This document shows, piece after piece, positions 35,145-44,576 of a stretch of 64,000 nucleotides of DNA (within the stretch, counting starts at the first letter, position 1; every line of letters starts with the position of its first letter). Made by a program: the position numbers and the translations under genes. The notes under the pieces are model-generated. The model was not told where the DNA came from, did not search any database, and saw only the letters and a list, made by a program, of their open reading frames with translations. The stretch is from the NCBI GenBank assembly GCA_001899585.1, contig MKWE01000031.1:273188-337187 (forward strand), given 5' to 3'. This stretch comes from Rhodospirillales bacterium 70-18 (lineage in GTDB: Bacteria > Pseudomonadota > Alphaproteobacteria > Acetobacterales > Acetobacteraceae).

Positions 35145-35218
35145 CTTATCTCCTCCTTGGATTTGGAGCCGGCCTCCCGCCCGACTATGGTCCGCCCGCC
35201 CCCAACCGGACCCCACCC

Positions 35219-36835
35219 ATGCTGCGACTGACCGAACTGCGCCTGAAGCTGGACCACGACGACGACGCACTGCGCCAGGCCATCCTGCACCGCCTGGGGC
35301 TCGACCCCGCGGCGCTGCTGGGCTACCGCGTCGCACGCCGCGCCTGGGATGCGCGGCGGCGCTCGGCGATCATGCTGACCTACAGCGTGGACATCACGGT
35401 GGCCGACGAGGCGGCTCTGCTGGCCCGCCACGAGGGCGACCGCCACCTCGGCCCCACGCCGGACACCGAATACCGCTTCGTCGCCCGCGCGCCGGCCGGG
35501 CTGGCACGCCGCCCGGTGGTGGTCGGCACCGGCCCGTGCGGCCTGTTCGCCGGGCTGATCCTGGCGCAGATGGGCTTCCGGCCGATCATCCTCGATCGCG
35601 GCAAGGTCGTGCGCGAGCGCACCAAGGACACCTGGGGCCTGTGGCGGCGCGGCGTGCTGAACCCGGAATCCAACGTCCAGTTCGGCGAGGGCGGCGCCGG
35701 CACCTTCTCGGACGGCAAGCTGTACAGCCAGATCTCGGACCCGAAGCACCACGGCCGCAAGGTGCTCACCGAATTCGTCCGTGCCGGTGCGCCGGAGGAG
35801 ATCCTGACCGTCGCCAAGCCGCATATCGGCACCTTCCGCCTGGTTTCCATGGTCGAGCACATGCGCGCCACCATCGAGGGCCTGGGCGGCGAATACCGCT
35901 TCCAGACCAAGGTGGTGGACCTGGATATCGACGCCGCCCGCCAGCTCCGCGGCGTGGTGCTGGAAGGCGGCGAGCGGCTCGCCGCCGACCATGTGGTGCT
36001 GGCGGTCGGCCACAGCGCGCGCGACACTTTCGCCATGCTCGACGAGCGCGGCGTGCATATCGAGGCCAAGCCGTTCTCGATCGGCCTGCGCATCGAGCAT
36101 CCGCAGTCGCTGATCGACCGCGACCGCTTCGGCAGCTTCGCCGGCAACCCGATCCTGGGGGCGGCCGACTACAAGCTGGTGCACCATTGCGGCCCCGGCC
36201 AGGCCTCGGGCCGCAGCGTCTACAGCTTCTGCATGTGCCCCGGCGGCACCGTGGTCGCCGCCACCTCCGAGCCGGGCCGGGTGGTGACCAACGGCATGAG
36301 CCAGTATTCGCGCGCCGAGCGCAACGCCAATGCCGGCATCGTGGTCGGCATCACCCCCGCCGACTATCCGGGCGGCGTGCTGGCCGGCATCGCCTTCCAG
36401 CGCCGCTGGGAGAGTGCCGCCTTCACCGCCGGCGGCAGCACCTATGCCGCGCCGGCGCAGCTGGTGGGCGATTTCCTGGCCGGCCGGCGCTCGTCGGCGC
36501 TCGGCGGCGTGCTGCCTTCATACCGGCCGGGCGTGACCATGACCGACCTGTCCGCCTGCCTGCCCGACTACGTGGTGGCGGCCATCCGCGAGGCGCTGCC
36601 GGCCTTCGCGCGCACCCTGCCCGGCTTCGCCATGGACGACGCGCTGCTGACCGGGGTGGAAACCCGCACCTCCTCGCCCATCCGCATCACCCGCGACGCC
36701 GCCTGCCAGAGCCTGAACACGCCGGGCCTGTTCCCGGCCGGCGAGGGCGCTGGCTATGCCGGCGGCATCCTCTCGGCCGGGGTGGACGGCATCCGGGTGG
36801 CCGAGGCGGTGGCGCGCAGCATGCTCGGCGTCTGA
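35219..36835 (+). CDS. FAD-dependent oxidoreductase, COG2509-like
   Basis: A 538-residue flavoprotein of the NAD(FAD)-utilising dehydrogenase group. After an N-terminal region of about 95 residues with a KLDHDDDALRQAIL segment comes the dinucleotide-binding VVVGTGPCGLFAG, then VQFGEGGAGTFSDGKL, and a C-terminal FAD-binding GLFPAGEGAGYAGGI. Reaction unknown; the family is widespread and housekeeping-like. The ATG at 35219 gives the usual family N-terminus. Because a hairpin terminator lies between it and the radical SAM gene, I do not treat it as part of the peptide locus. Convergent with the exported-protein gene. Confidence 0.82.
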   Translation: MLRLTELRLKLDHDDDALRQAILHRLGLDPAALLGYRVARRAWDARRRSAIMLTYSVDITVADEAALLARHEGDRHLGPTPDTEYRFVARAPAGLARRPVVVGTGPCGLFAGLILAQMGFRPIILDRGKVVRERTKDTWGLWRRGVLNPESNVQFGEGGAGTFSDGKLYSQISDPKHHGRKVLTEFVRAGAPEEILTVAKPHIGTFRLVSMVEHMRATIEGLGGEYRFQTKVVDLDIDAARQLRGVVLEGGERLAADHVVLAVGHSARDTFAMLDERGVHIEAKPFSIGLRIEHPQSLIDRDRFGSFAGNPILGAADYKLVHHCGPGQASGRSVYSFCMCPGGTVVAATSEPGRVVTNGMSQYSRAERNANAGIVVGITPADYPGGVLAGIAFQRRWESAAFTAGGSTYAAPAQLVGDFLAGRRSSALGGVLPSYRPGVTMTDLSACLPDYVVAAIREALPAFARTLPGFAMDDALLTGVETRTSSPIRITRDAACQSLNTPGLFPAGEGAGYAGGILSAGVDGIRVAEAVARSMLGV

Positions 36836-36856
36836 TCCCGCCTACTGGCCGCCCCC

Positions 36857-38416
36857 CTACTTGCCACCGGGCATCATCGCCGACAGGTCGGTATCGTTCA
36901 CCAGCACCTTGTTGTCCGCGTAGCGGATCTTCCACACCGTGGCGGCCCCCACCTGGCGGCCGATACCTTTCAGGAAGATCAGGAACGGCGCGGCGGATTT
37001 CAGCTCCGGCGTGGTGTTGGCCTGCTTGATCAGCGCCTCCAGCCCGGTGGCGCGGAATTCGCCGCCGCCGCTGATGTCGTCCAGCGCCGCCACCTTCACG
37101 CCGCCGCCGCCGGTCAGCCGTGCCGGCCCCACGTCGAACGCCACGTCCTCCACCGCCAGCCGCAGCGGCCCCTTGTCCAGCAGCGCCAGCACGCTCGCCA
37201 TGGCGTTGTCCGCGGCGTTCGGGTCGTCGATCGAGCGCAGGATCAGGTCTTCCAGGTCGTGCTTGGGGATGCCGCCGATATGCGGGGTCAGCGCGATCCG
37301 CTTGGGCAGGTAGTCGCGCATCACCCCCTCGGGGATCATCGGCGACTGTAATCCCTCGATGTCGATCCGCCAGGCGAGGTCGGCCTTGCCGGCGGGGGCG
37401 GCCATGTCGAAGCCGATCGACAGCTTGCGCAGGCTGCCGGTCTGCCCGCCGAGCGCCACGTGGATGCCCTCGTAGGTCTGTTCGCTGGTCATCCCGTCCA
37501 TCAGCCCGGCCAGCGCCCGCACCACGGCGCGCGCGCCGGCCTTGTCGGCCTCCGTCACCTCCACCTTGCCGGCCTCGACCTTCGCGGCCTCCTGCACCGA
37601 GGCCGCCAGCCCCGCCAGCGCGTGCACCAGCGCGCCGGCGCCGGCCATGTCCACGTTGCTGGCGGTCACGCTGGTGCGCATGCGGTCGATGCCGATATCC
37701 AGCGCCGAGCCGTCCGGCATCAGGCTGTGGGCGGCGTATTTGTCGAGGCTGGACTGCCCCGTCATGGTCAGTCGCCCGTCGCTGGTCGGCTGCAGGACCA
37801 TATGGCCGGTAACACCGTCCACCTGCGTGGTCTGCACCCCCTGCGCGCCCTGGATCTCCACCGAATAGCCGCGCAGCCGCGTGTCGAAGCTGGAGGTGGT
37901 GGCCAGCGAGGTATCCAGTATGCCGTGCATGTCCTGCTCGGCGATCTTCAGGGTCATCGACGACGGCACGTCCTTGCCCGCCGCCTGCAGGCTCGGGTCC
38001 AGCGCCACGCTGAACGGCGAGGGCAGCCGCATGTCCTCGATCGCCCAGCGATGGTCGTCGAGCTGCTTGACCCGCGCGCTCACCACGCCGTCGCCGAACG
38101 ACACCCCGGAACGCGCCGGGCCGCCGAACGGTATCTCAATCCGATAGCCGTCGTCGCCGGCCACCACCCGCAGCGGCAGCGCCGCCACATCCACCGCCGT
38201 CCCCACCTGGCCAGTCAGCCAGGCGCGCAGGCCGGCCTCCAGCGCCTGCGCCTGCGCCTCGGTGACCCGCGCCGCCGTCACCGGCGCGGCGGGGGCGGGC
38301 GCGGCGGGCGCGGGCGCGGGCGCGGGCGCGGTTTGGGCCACGGCCGGCGCCGCCCCCGCCAGCAGCCCCGCTGCAAACACCGCATAGGCCGGCCGCAGCC
38401 GCGCGCGCAGAAGCAT
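36857..38416 (-). CDS. Exported protein of unknown function
   Basis: A 519-residue protein not assigned to a named family. A signal peptide (about residues 8-27, ending PAVAQ) precedes a low-complexity Ala/Pro stretch and then a long region rich in beta strands, with short Ala-rich helical parts (VHALAGLAASVQEAAK) in the middle. No catalytic motif or metal site was seen. It lies on the same strand just downstream of tamB, so a cell-envelope role is possible. The ATG at 38416 starts the signal peptide; the open frame reaches 38557 across a palindrome and gives a false His-rich N-terminus. Confidence 0.65.
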   Translation of the reverse strand: MLLRARLRPAYAVFAAGLLAGAAPAVAQTAPAPAPAPAAPAPAAPVTAARVTEAQAQALEAGLRAWLTGQVGTAVDVAALPLRVVAGDDGYRIEIPFGGPARSGVSFGDGVVSARVKQLDDHRWAIEDMRLPSPFSVALDPSLQAAGKDVPSSMTLKIAEQDMHGILDTSLATTSSFDTRLRGYSVEIQGAQGVQTTQVDGVTGHMVLQPTSDGRLTMTGQSSLDKYAAHSLMPDGSALDIGIDRMRTSVTASNVDMAGAGALVHALAGLAASVQEAAKVEAGKVEVTEADKAGARAVVRALAGLMDGMTSEQTYEGIHVALGGQTGSLRKLSIGFDMAAPAGKADLAWRIDIEGLQSPMIPEGVMRDYLPKRIALTPHIGGIPKHDLEDLILRSIDDPNAADNAMASVLALLDKGPLRLAVEDVAFDVGPARLTGGGGVKVAALDDISGGGEFRATGLEALIKQANTTPELKSAAPFLIFLKGIGRQVGAATVWKIRYADNKVLVNDTDLSAMMPGGK

Positions 38417-38530
38417 GGAGGTTTCCTCGTGATTCGATACGATGCCGCCAGTCTTACCCCGCATCGCCCCGCCGGGCACGCGCAATCGCAGGCCGCCGGA
38501 CAAACAGGGGCGTGATCGGCGGCGCGCCCC

Positions 38531-38557
38531 GTGATGGTGATGTCGCATCACCATCAC
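38531..38557. promoter_or_regulatory. Perfect 12-bp palindromic hairpin between tamB and the exported-protein gene
   Basis: GTGATGGTGATG (38531-38542) and CATCACCATCAC (38546-38557) pair perfectly around TCG. It lies 26 bp beyond the tamB stop and about 115 bp before the start of the next minus-strand gene. No T-run follows, so a regulatory hairpin or Rho-related 3' end is as likely as a terminator. Confidence 0.6.
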
Positions 38558-38582
38558 GAAACCATATCGATTTCCCGCCCGC

Positions 38583-41500
38583 TCAGTAGTCGAACTGCCA
38601 GGTCACCCCGACATCGGTGCCCATGTTCCCCGCCGCCCCGGTGGCCGAGCTGGTGCCGCTGCTGCCCACCCCGGCCTGCAGCCGCACGCCGCGCCCGAGG
38701 TCGATCTCCACCGTTCCCTTGGTGCCGGTGCCGGTGGCGTTCTGCTTCGCCCCCAGATACACCCCCGGCGCCAGCGACCGCCCCGCCTCCACCGTGGCAC
38801 CGCTGGACTGGCCGCTGCCGCTGCCGCCGCTCACCGACAGCCGGTCCAGCCCCAGCCCCGCCCGCACCGCCTCCAGCGGGTCGAAGCTGGTCCCCCCGGC
38901 CATCTGCGCCAGCGCGGCGGCGATCTGCGCCAGTTCCACCGGCCCCAGGTTCACCGTGCTCTTGTTGAACAGCAACTGCGCCAGCACCTCGTCCTGCGGC
39001 AGCTCCGGCGCGCTGGACAGCACGATCTTCGGCGCGCTGGCATGCCCGGTGACGGTCAGCGTCGCCGTGATGTCGCCGCTGGTGCTGCTGGCGACGAAAT
39101 CCAGCGTCGGGTCCACCGGCAGCCCGCCATCGAATTGCAGCGTGCCGGAGGTGAAGCTCAGCGTCTTGCCGGCCAGCGTGTAGCTGCCGCGCCGCAGCGT
39201 GAACCGCCCCTGCGGCCGCGGATCGGCCGAGCTGCCGAGCACGCGCAGATTGCCCTGCAACTCGGCGTCCAGCCCGCGCCCGCGCACCAATATCTGCCCG
39301 GGTGCGCGGATCGCCACATCCAGCCCCACCACCGGCCCCGGTGATGCCGGCGGCGGCGGCGCCTGGCCGGGGCGGCGCACGTCCAGCACCGCCACACCCG
39401 CCGGCAGGCTGTCCGGCACCCGGATCTCGGTGCGCCCCAGCGTCACCGTGCCGCGCGCCGCCAGCCCGTCCGGCAACGCCCCCTGCACCGTGAGATCGGC
39501 ATCCAGTGTGCCATGCACCAGTTCCGAGGCGAGCAGCTGCGCGTCCTTGGCGGTCAGCGCCAGCGATAGCGTCATCGGGCTGGCCAGCGACAGCGTGCCG
39601 CTGGCGCCGATGCTGCCGTCGCCGGCCCGCCCGGTCAGGCTGGCGAGGCGGATGGTCTGGCCGCTGGCGGTCACCGTCGCCGCGATGTCGCGCACCCGCA
39701 GCCCCAGCGGAATATCCTGCACCACCCCGCCGGTCAGATGCAGCGTGCCGCCGACCTGCGGTGCCGCAGCGGTTCCGGTGATGCCGGCATCCAGTGCCAG
39801 CCGCCCCTGCACCTGCCGCCCCTCGGCGGCCACCAGCGCGTTCAGCGCCGCCAGGTCCACCTGCCCGCGCGCCCGCAGGTCCATCGCGCCTGCCCCCAGC
39901 GGCAGGCTGCCGGCCAGCGACAGGCTGTCGCTCCCCACCCGCAGCCGCGCATCCAGCGTCGCCCGCTCGCCGGCCAGCGTCGCGGTGGCGGCTAGGTCGG
40001 CGGGCTTGAGGGTGGCGCCCGCCCCCTCGGTCACCCGCAGCCCGGCGCCATGCAGCCGGATCGTGCCCGCCGGCCGCGCCGGCGGCCCGGTCAGCCGCGC
40101 ATCGGCCGAGACCGTGCCGGCCAGCTTCAGCCCGGGCGCCGCCAGCCGCGCCAGCCCGGCCGGCAGGTCGCGCAGGCTGGCGGTCAGGTCCAGCGCCGGC
40201 AGCACCCGCCCCTTGGCCGACAGCGTCGCCGCGCCCAACCGCAATTCCAGCCCGTCCAGGCTCACCCCGCTGGCGAAATCCACCCGCAGCCGGCGGGCCA
40301 GCGCCAGATGCTGGTCGCGCCAATCGGCGGTGAGGGCCGAGAGGTTCAGCCGCCCCGCCTCCGCATCCAGCGTCCCGGCGGCGGCGGCGCGCAGGGCGGC
40401 GCCGCCCAGGTCGGCGACATCGGCATTCAGCCGCAGGCCGAGCGCCGAGGGCGGCCCCTCCGCCTCCAGGCGCAGGCGACCGGCCACCCCGCCGGCCCGG
40501 AACCCGTCCACCGCCAGCGTCGCGGTGGTGACCCGCGCCCCCAGTGGATCGCGCAGCGTCGCGGTCAGCCCCAGCGTGCCGGCGGCGCTGCCCGCGAGAT
40601 CGAGCTTGGTGGCGTCCAGCTGCAGCCGCACCGCGCCGGGCTCCAGCACCGCCTCGGCGCTCAGCCCGCCGGCCAGCTTGCGGCCCAGCAGCGCCTGGAG
40701 ATCGGAGAGCGCCGTCATCCCCAGCGCGATCCGCCCCTGCGGCAGCGTGGCGCCGGGGGCCAGGGTCAGCGCCCCCTCGGCATGCGCGCTCTTCCAGCCG
40801 GCGCGGGCGATGTCCAGGTGCAGCACGCCGGCCGCATCGCGCGCGGCGGTGGCCAGCACGTCGAGCGGCGCGCCGTCCAGCGTGCCGCCGGCCACGATCC
40901 GGCCGGTCGGCGCATCGGGCAGGCCGCTGGCCTCGATGCTGGCGGTCACCGGGCCGCGCGGCCGCCCGGCGGGCGCGAGGTCGCCGGTCAGCGTGGCGTT
41001 CACCGTCATCGCGCCGGGCGCGCCGGCCACCCGGCCGCGCAGCGCCAGCGCACCGTCCAGGCTGGGCGCCAGCACCGCGAGATCGGGCAGCCCGAGCGTC
41101 CAGTCCACCCCCAGCACGCCCCCGGTCATCCCGCCTTGGGCCGTGGCGTGCAGCCGCGCGCCGTCCAGCGTCAGCGCCGACACCGCGATATCCCCGCCCT
41201 GCCGGCTCGCCCGCAGCGCGAACCGCCCGTCCGCGCCGATCAGCCCTGGCAGCGGCGCCTGCCCGCCGGTCAGCGCCACCGTCCCGCCGGCATCCACGGT
41301 CAGGAACGGCGCCAGCGTCACCTTGGCATCCAGCGCCGCCGTGCCGCGCGCATCCACCCCGCCCAGCGCCGCGAAGGGCGCCAGCTCCGGCAGCGCCACG
41401 GCGAGGTCCGACTGCCCGCCCGGCCGCAGCGTGCCATGGGCATGCAGCAGCGCGTGGTCCAGCGTCACCGCGATGGCGGCGGCGTCCATCCCGGTTTCGG

Positions 41501-42572
41501 CATGCAGCCGCAGCGGCGCGGCGGCGAACAGGCCGCCCACCCCCGGGGCATGCAGCCCGGCCATGCCCGCATCCAGCACCACCCGCCCGTCCTTGGCGCC
41601 GGCATCGGCGGTGAGCGTGTCCAGCGCCGCCCCGAACGCCGCCAGCTTCGCCACCTGCAGCGTGGCGGTCGCCGTCGGCGCCGCCAGCGTGCCGCGCAGC
41701 CGGCCGGTCAGGCTGACCGAGCCCCAGGACAGGTCGGGCCGCGGCGCCATCGCCGGGGCGGTGGCGGCGATGTCCAGGTCCGCCGCCTCGCCGCGCAGGT
41801 CCAGCCGCCCGGACGCGCTGGCATGCAGCGCCCCGGCGGACAGGCTGGCCTTCAGTGCGGCGCCGGTCCAGGGGCCGTCCAGCGTGGCGCCCAGCGCCAG
41901 CGTATCGCCGGCCGGCACCAGGTCCGGCAGCCCGGCCAGCGCGCTCGCCAGCCCCTGCGCCGGCTCGCTCGCGACCACGGCCAGCCGCAGCCCGCCCGCA
42001 TCGGCGCTGCCGTCCAGCCGGTAGCGGCCCGGCGCATCCAGCCGCGCCAGATCCAGCGTCGCCGCGCCCTGCTCCAGGCTGGGCAGCCGCGCGGTCCCGT
42101 GCACCGACAGCACGGCGGCATGCCCGGCGACCGCCGCGCCCAGCTCCAGCCGCGCCACCGCCAGCACCGCCACGTTCACCGCCACCGGCAGCCGGAACGG
42201 CGTGGCGGCGGCCGATGCCGGCGCTGGCGCCGGCCCGGCCCGCGGCAGCCGCGCCAGCGCCACCAGCCCGGCGCTCAGCCGGTCGATCCGTGCCTCGCCA
42301 TGCAGCAGCCGCAGCGGCGACCAGTCCAGCACCAGGTCGTCGATCCGCAGCCACGCGCCGCCGCCATCGCGCAGCACCAGGCTGTCGGCATGCAGCGCAT
42401 CGGGGAAGCTGCCGGACAGCCCGGTCAGCGCCACCTGCCCGCCGGTCAGCGCCGCCACCGCCCGCGCCGCCGCGCGCTGGCCCGGCGCGGTGTTCAGCCC
42501 GGCCAGCAGCAGCCCCGCCGCCAGCACCGGCAGCAGCAGCACGATGGCGAAGGCCCACGCCGCGCGGCGCAT
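38583..42572 (-). CDS. tamB: Translocation and assembly module subunit TamB
   Basis: A 1329-residue inner-membrane-anchored periplasmic protein. One N-terminal transmembrane helix (about residues 5-25) is followed by a very long series of AsmA-like beta repeats (runs of L-x-L-x-G-x-L with Ala/Asp), the bridge-like lipid-transfer fold. The C-terminal DUF490/TamB domain is recognisable from LPQDEVLAQLLFNKS and ends GTDVGVTWQFDY. With TamA it serves outer-membrane protein and lipid transport. The ATG overlaps the tamA stop by one base (TGATG), so the pair is coupled. Antisense frames of up to 941 codons in this GC-rich gene are shadows. Confidence 0.93.
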   Translation of the reverse strand: MRRAAWAFAIVLLLPVLAAGLLLAGLNTAPGQRAAARAVAALTGGQVALTGLSGSFPDALHADSLVLRDGGGAWLRIDDLVLDWSPLRLLHGEARIDRLSAGLVALARLPRAGPAPAPASAAATPFRLPVAVNVAVLAVARLELGAAVAGHAAVLSVHGTARLPSLEQGAATLDLARLDAPGRYRLDGSADAGGLRLAVVASEPAQGLASALAGLPDLVPAGDTLALGATLDGPWTGAALKASLSAGALHASASGRLDLRGEAADLDIAATAPAMAPRPDLSWGSVSLTGRLRGTLAAPTATATLQVAKLAAFGAALDTLTADAGAKDGRVVLDAGMAGLHAPGVGGLFAAAPLRLHAETGMDAAAIAVTLDHALLHAHGTLRPGGQSDLAVALPELAPFAALGGVDARGTAALDAKVTLAPFLTVDAGGTVALTGGQAPLPGLIGADGRFALRASRQGGDIAVSALTLDGARLHATAQGGMTGGVLGVDWTLGLPDLAVLAPSLDGALALRGRVAGAPGAMTVNATLTGDLAPAGRPRGPVTASIEASGLPDAPTGRIVAGGTLDGAPLDVLATAARDAAGVLHLDIARAGWKSAHAEGALTLAPGATLPQGRIALGMTALSDLQALLGRKLAGGLSAEAVLEPGAVRLQLDATKLDLAGSAAGTLGLTATLRDPLGARVTTATLAVDGFRAGGVAGRLRLEAEGPPSALGLRLNADVADLGGAALRAAAAGTLDAEAGRLNLSALTADWRDQHLALARRLRVDFASGVSLDGLELRLGAATLSAKGRVLPALDLTASLRDLPAGLARLAAPGLKLAGTVSADARLTGPPARPAGTIRLHGAGLRVTEGAGATLKPADLAATATLAGERATLDARLRVGSDSLSLAGSLPLGAGAMDLRARGQVDLAALNALVAAEGRQVQGRLALDAGITGTAAAPQVGGTLHLTGGVVQDIPLGLRVRDIAATVTASGQTIRLASLTGRAGDGSIGASGTLSLASPMTLSLALTAKDAQLLASELVHGTLDADLTVQGALPDGLAARGTVTLGRTEIRVPDSLPAGVAVLDVRRPGQAPPPPASPGPVVGLDVAIRAPGQILVRGRGLDAELQGNLRVLGSSADPRPQGRFTLRRGSYTLAGKTLSFTSGTLQFDGGLPVDPTLDFVASSTSGDITATLTVTGHASAPKIVLSSAPELPQDEVLAQLLFNKSTVNLGPVELAQIAAALAQMAGGTSFDPLEAVRAGLGLDRLSVSGGSGSGQSSGATVEAGRSLAPGVYLGAKQNATGTGTKGTVEIDLGRGVRLQAGVGSSGTSSATGAAGNMGTDVGVTWQFDY

Positions 42573-44428
42573 CAGAACGCCTGCCCCAGGCCGATATACA
42601 GCTCGAACGCATCGCCCTTGCGCTCGCGGGTCAGCGGCACCGCCACGTCCAGCCGCACCGGGCCGATGCCGGTGTAATAGCGCACTCCCACGCCCGCGCC
42701 GACATGCGGGCTGCCGGTGAACGGGACGCCGTCGCTGCTGATCTGCCCGGCATCGACGAAGCCGACCGCCCCCCAGCTCGCGCCGATGCGCTGGCGGAAC
42801 TCCACCGAGCCGACATCCACCGCCGTGCCGCCGACCGGCCGGCCGGAGGCGAACTGCTTGCCCAGCGACTGGTAGCGGAAGCCGCGCACGCTGCCGCCGC
42901 CGCCGGCATAGAAGCGCTGGTCGGGCGGCATGGCGAACACCCCGGCCCCCTGCACCGCCCCCACCAGCCCGCGCAGCGCCAGCACGGAGCGCCCCTTGGT
43001 GCCGAAATCCAGATAGGTCGCCGCCGCCGCCTGGGCGATCGTGAACACGCTGGTCTGCGCATTGCCCAGGCTCAACGTGGGGGTCAGCGAGGCGCTGGCG
43101 CGCAGCCCCCGCGTCGGGTCCAGCGGGCTGTCGGTGGTATCCCAGGCGAGCGTCATCGGCACCTGCGCCAGCCGGTAGCTAGTGTGCACGCCCTCCTGCC
43201 CGATGTCCTCCACCAGGGCGGTGGTGCCCATGCTGATGGTCAGTCCGCCGCCCAGCTTGCGGGTGAGGGTGGCGCCGCCGGTCACCCCGGTGCGGTTGTA
43301 GGCATCGAGGTATTCGCGCATGGCCACCACATGGAAGCCCAGCGTCTGGTCGCGCCGCGCCCAGTCCGGCAGCGCCAGCCGCACTCCGGCGGTATAGCCG
43401 GGCTGGCGGTTGGCGGTGCCGCCGAGCTGGGTCAGCGCGCCGCTCACCGTCAGCTTCTCGGCATTGCCGAACAGGTTGCGGTGGGTCCAGGCGGCGTTGA
43501 GGCTGCCGCCCTCGTCGGTGGAGAAGCTGGCGCCGAGGTTGACGCTGCGCGGCTTGCGCTCGCGCAGTTGCACCCGCACCGGCAGCGTGCCGGCGGCGTC
43601 CAGCGCGGTCGCCGGTTCCACCCGCACGGTGGTGAACAGCCCGGTGGCGGCCAGGTCCTGCCGGGCGGCGGCCAGCGCCGCCGGGCTGAACGGCTCGCCG
43701 GCATGCAGCGCCAGCCGGCGGCGCAGATAGGCTTCGTGCACCCGGTCGAGCCCGGCGAAGCCGATCGGGCCCAGCGTCACCCGCGGCCCGGCATGCACGG
43801 GGAAGCGCACGTCCAGCGTCTCGGCCGCCGGATCGAGCGTGGCCACCGGCGGATCGACGCGGGCCAGCGCGTGGCCGGCATCGCGCAGCGCCGCCAGCAG
43901 CCGCGCCCCGCCGGTCAGCACGTCGGCCGCCACCGCCGGCGCGCCCGGCGCCAGCCCCAGGGCGGCCTCGAAACCGGCGGGCACCTCGCCCTCCAGGGTG
44001 ACATGGCGCAGATGGAACAGCGGGCCGGGGGTGACGGCGATGGCGACGACGACCGGCGTGGCCTCCGTCAGCCCGTCCAGCCGTGCCAGCAGCCCGGGGT
44101 CGTCCAGCGCCTGCCCGTCCACGGTGATGGCGACGCGGGCGGCGTAATGGCCCATCCCGTGCAGCACCGCCAGGAAGCGTTCGCCGTCGCCGCGCGCCCG
44201 CGCCAGCAGCGGAAACGGCCCCACCGGCGCGCTCTCGCGCAGCGACACCAGGCCGGACGCGCCGGTCAGCGCCTTGTCCAGCGCGGCATCGCCGGTCGGC
44301 GCGATGGTCACCTGGTAGGGTTGCGGATCGGCTGCCTGGCTGCGACCCAGGGCGGTGAGAAGCGCCAGCATCGCGAGCATCGCCATGCCGCCGCGCCGCA
44401 ACCGTGCCGTGTTTCGGGGCGGATGCAT
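42572..44428 (-). CDS. tamA: Translocation and assembly module subunit TamA (BamA/Omp85 family)
   Basis: A 618-residue outer-membrane protein. A signal peptide (about residues 15-33, ending GRSQA) leads into POTRA-like domains (to about residue 280) and then a C-terminal Omp85 barrel with the family motif GGGGSVRGFRYQ and a final aromatic strand ending in Phe. It partners TamB, encoded next and coupled by TGATG. The ATG at 44428 is preferred; a TTG at 44440 and an internal ATG at 44386 are alternatives. It is divergent from plsC. Confidence 0.92.
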   Translation of the reverse strand: MHPPRNTARLRRGGMAMLAMLALLTALGRSQAADPQPYQVTIAPTGDAALDKALTGASGLVSLRESAPVGPFPLLARARGDGERFLAVLHGMGHYAARVAITVDGQALDDPGLLARLDGLTEATPVVVAIAVTPGPLFHLRHVTLEGEVPAGFEAALGLAPGAPAVAADVLTGGARLLAALRDAGHALARVDPPVATLDPAAETLDVRFPVHAGPRVTLGPIGFAGLDRVHEAYLRRRLALHAGEPFSPAALAAARQDLAATGLFTTVRVEPATALDAAGTLPVRVQLRERKPRSVNLGASFSTDEGGSLNAAWTHRNLFGNAEKLTVSGALTQLGGTANRQPGYTAGVRLALPDWARRDQTLGFHVVAMREYLDAYNRTGVTGGATLTRKLGGGLTISMGTTALVEDIGQEGVHTSYRLAQVPMTLAWDTTDSPLDPTRGLRASASLTPTLSLGNAQTSVFTIAQAAAATYLDFGTKGRSVLALRGLVGAVQGAGVFAMPPDQRFYAGGGGSVRGFRYQSLGKQFASGRPVGGTAVDVGSVEFRQRIGASWGAVGFVDAGQISSDGVPFTGSPHVGAGVGVRYYTGIGPVRLDVAVPLTRERKGDAFELYIGLGQAF

Positions 44429-44451
44429 GTGGCTTTTCAATAAACCACATG
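44426..44451. promoter_or_regulatory. Inverted repeat at the tamA start
   Basis: CATGTGG (44426-44432) and CCACATG (44445-44451) are perfect complements 12 bp apart, overlapping the tamA ATG. The intervening TTTCAATAAA is A/T-rich. It could be an operator or an RNA hairpin that masks the tamA start. Confidence 0.4.
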
Positions 44452-44576
44452 GCCGCCGGTTCCAAGGACGGCGCGACTGCCACGCAACGGCAACGTTCCT
44501 GCAAGCAAAGCGTCACCGCGACATCACGGCGCCGACATTGTCCGCACCGGCCCGGCGCGCTATGCGATAGCTTACA

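Noticed and set aside
35219..36835. FAD oxidoreductase as a third gene of the RiPP locus
   Set aside because: A hairpin terminator separates it from the maturase gene and it belongs to a widespread housekeeping-like family; co-occurrence data would be needed.
38531..38557. His-rich N-terminus (HHHH) of the frame reaching 38557, resembling an affinity tag
   Set aside because: The histidine codons come from a perfect natural palindrome, and a signal peptide with its own ATG begins at 38416, so there is no sign of vector sequence.
39199..42677. Very long plus-strand open frames (up to 941 codons) opposite tamB
   Set aside because: They are shadows of the GC-rich tamB gene; their translations are low-complexity Arg/Pro/Ser/Gln sequence with no domain, while the minus strand shows a clear TamB start and C-terminal domain.
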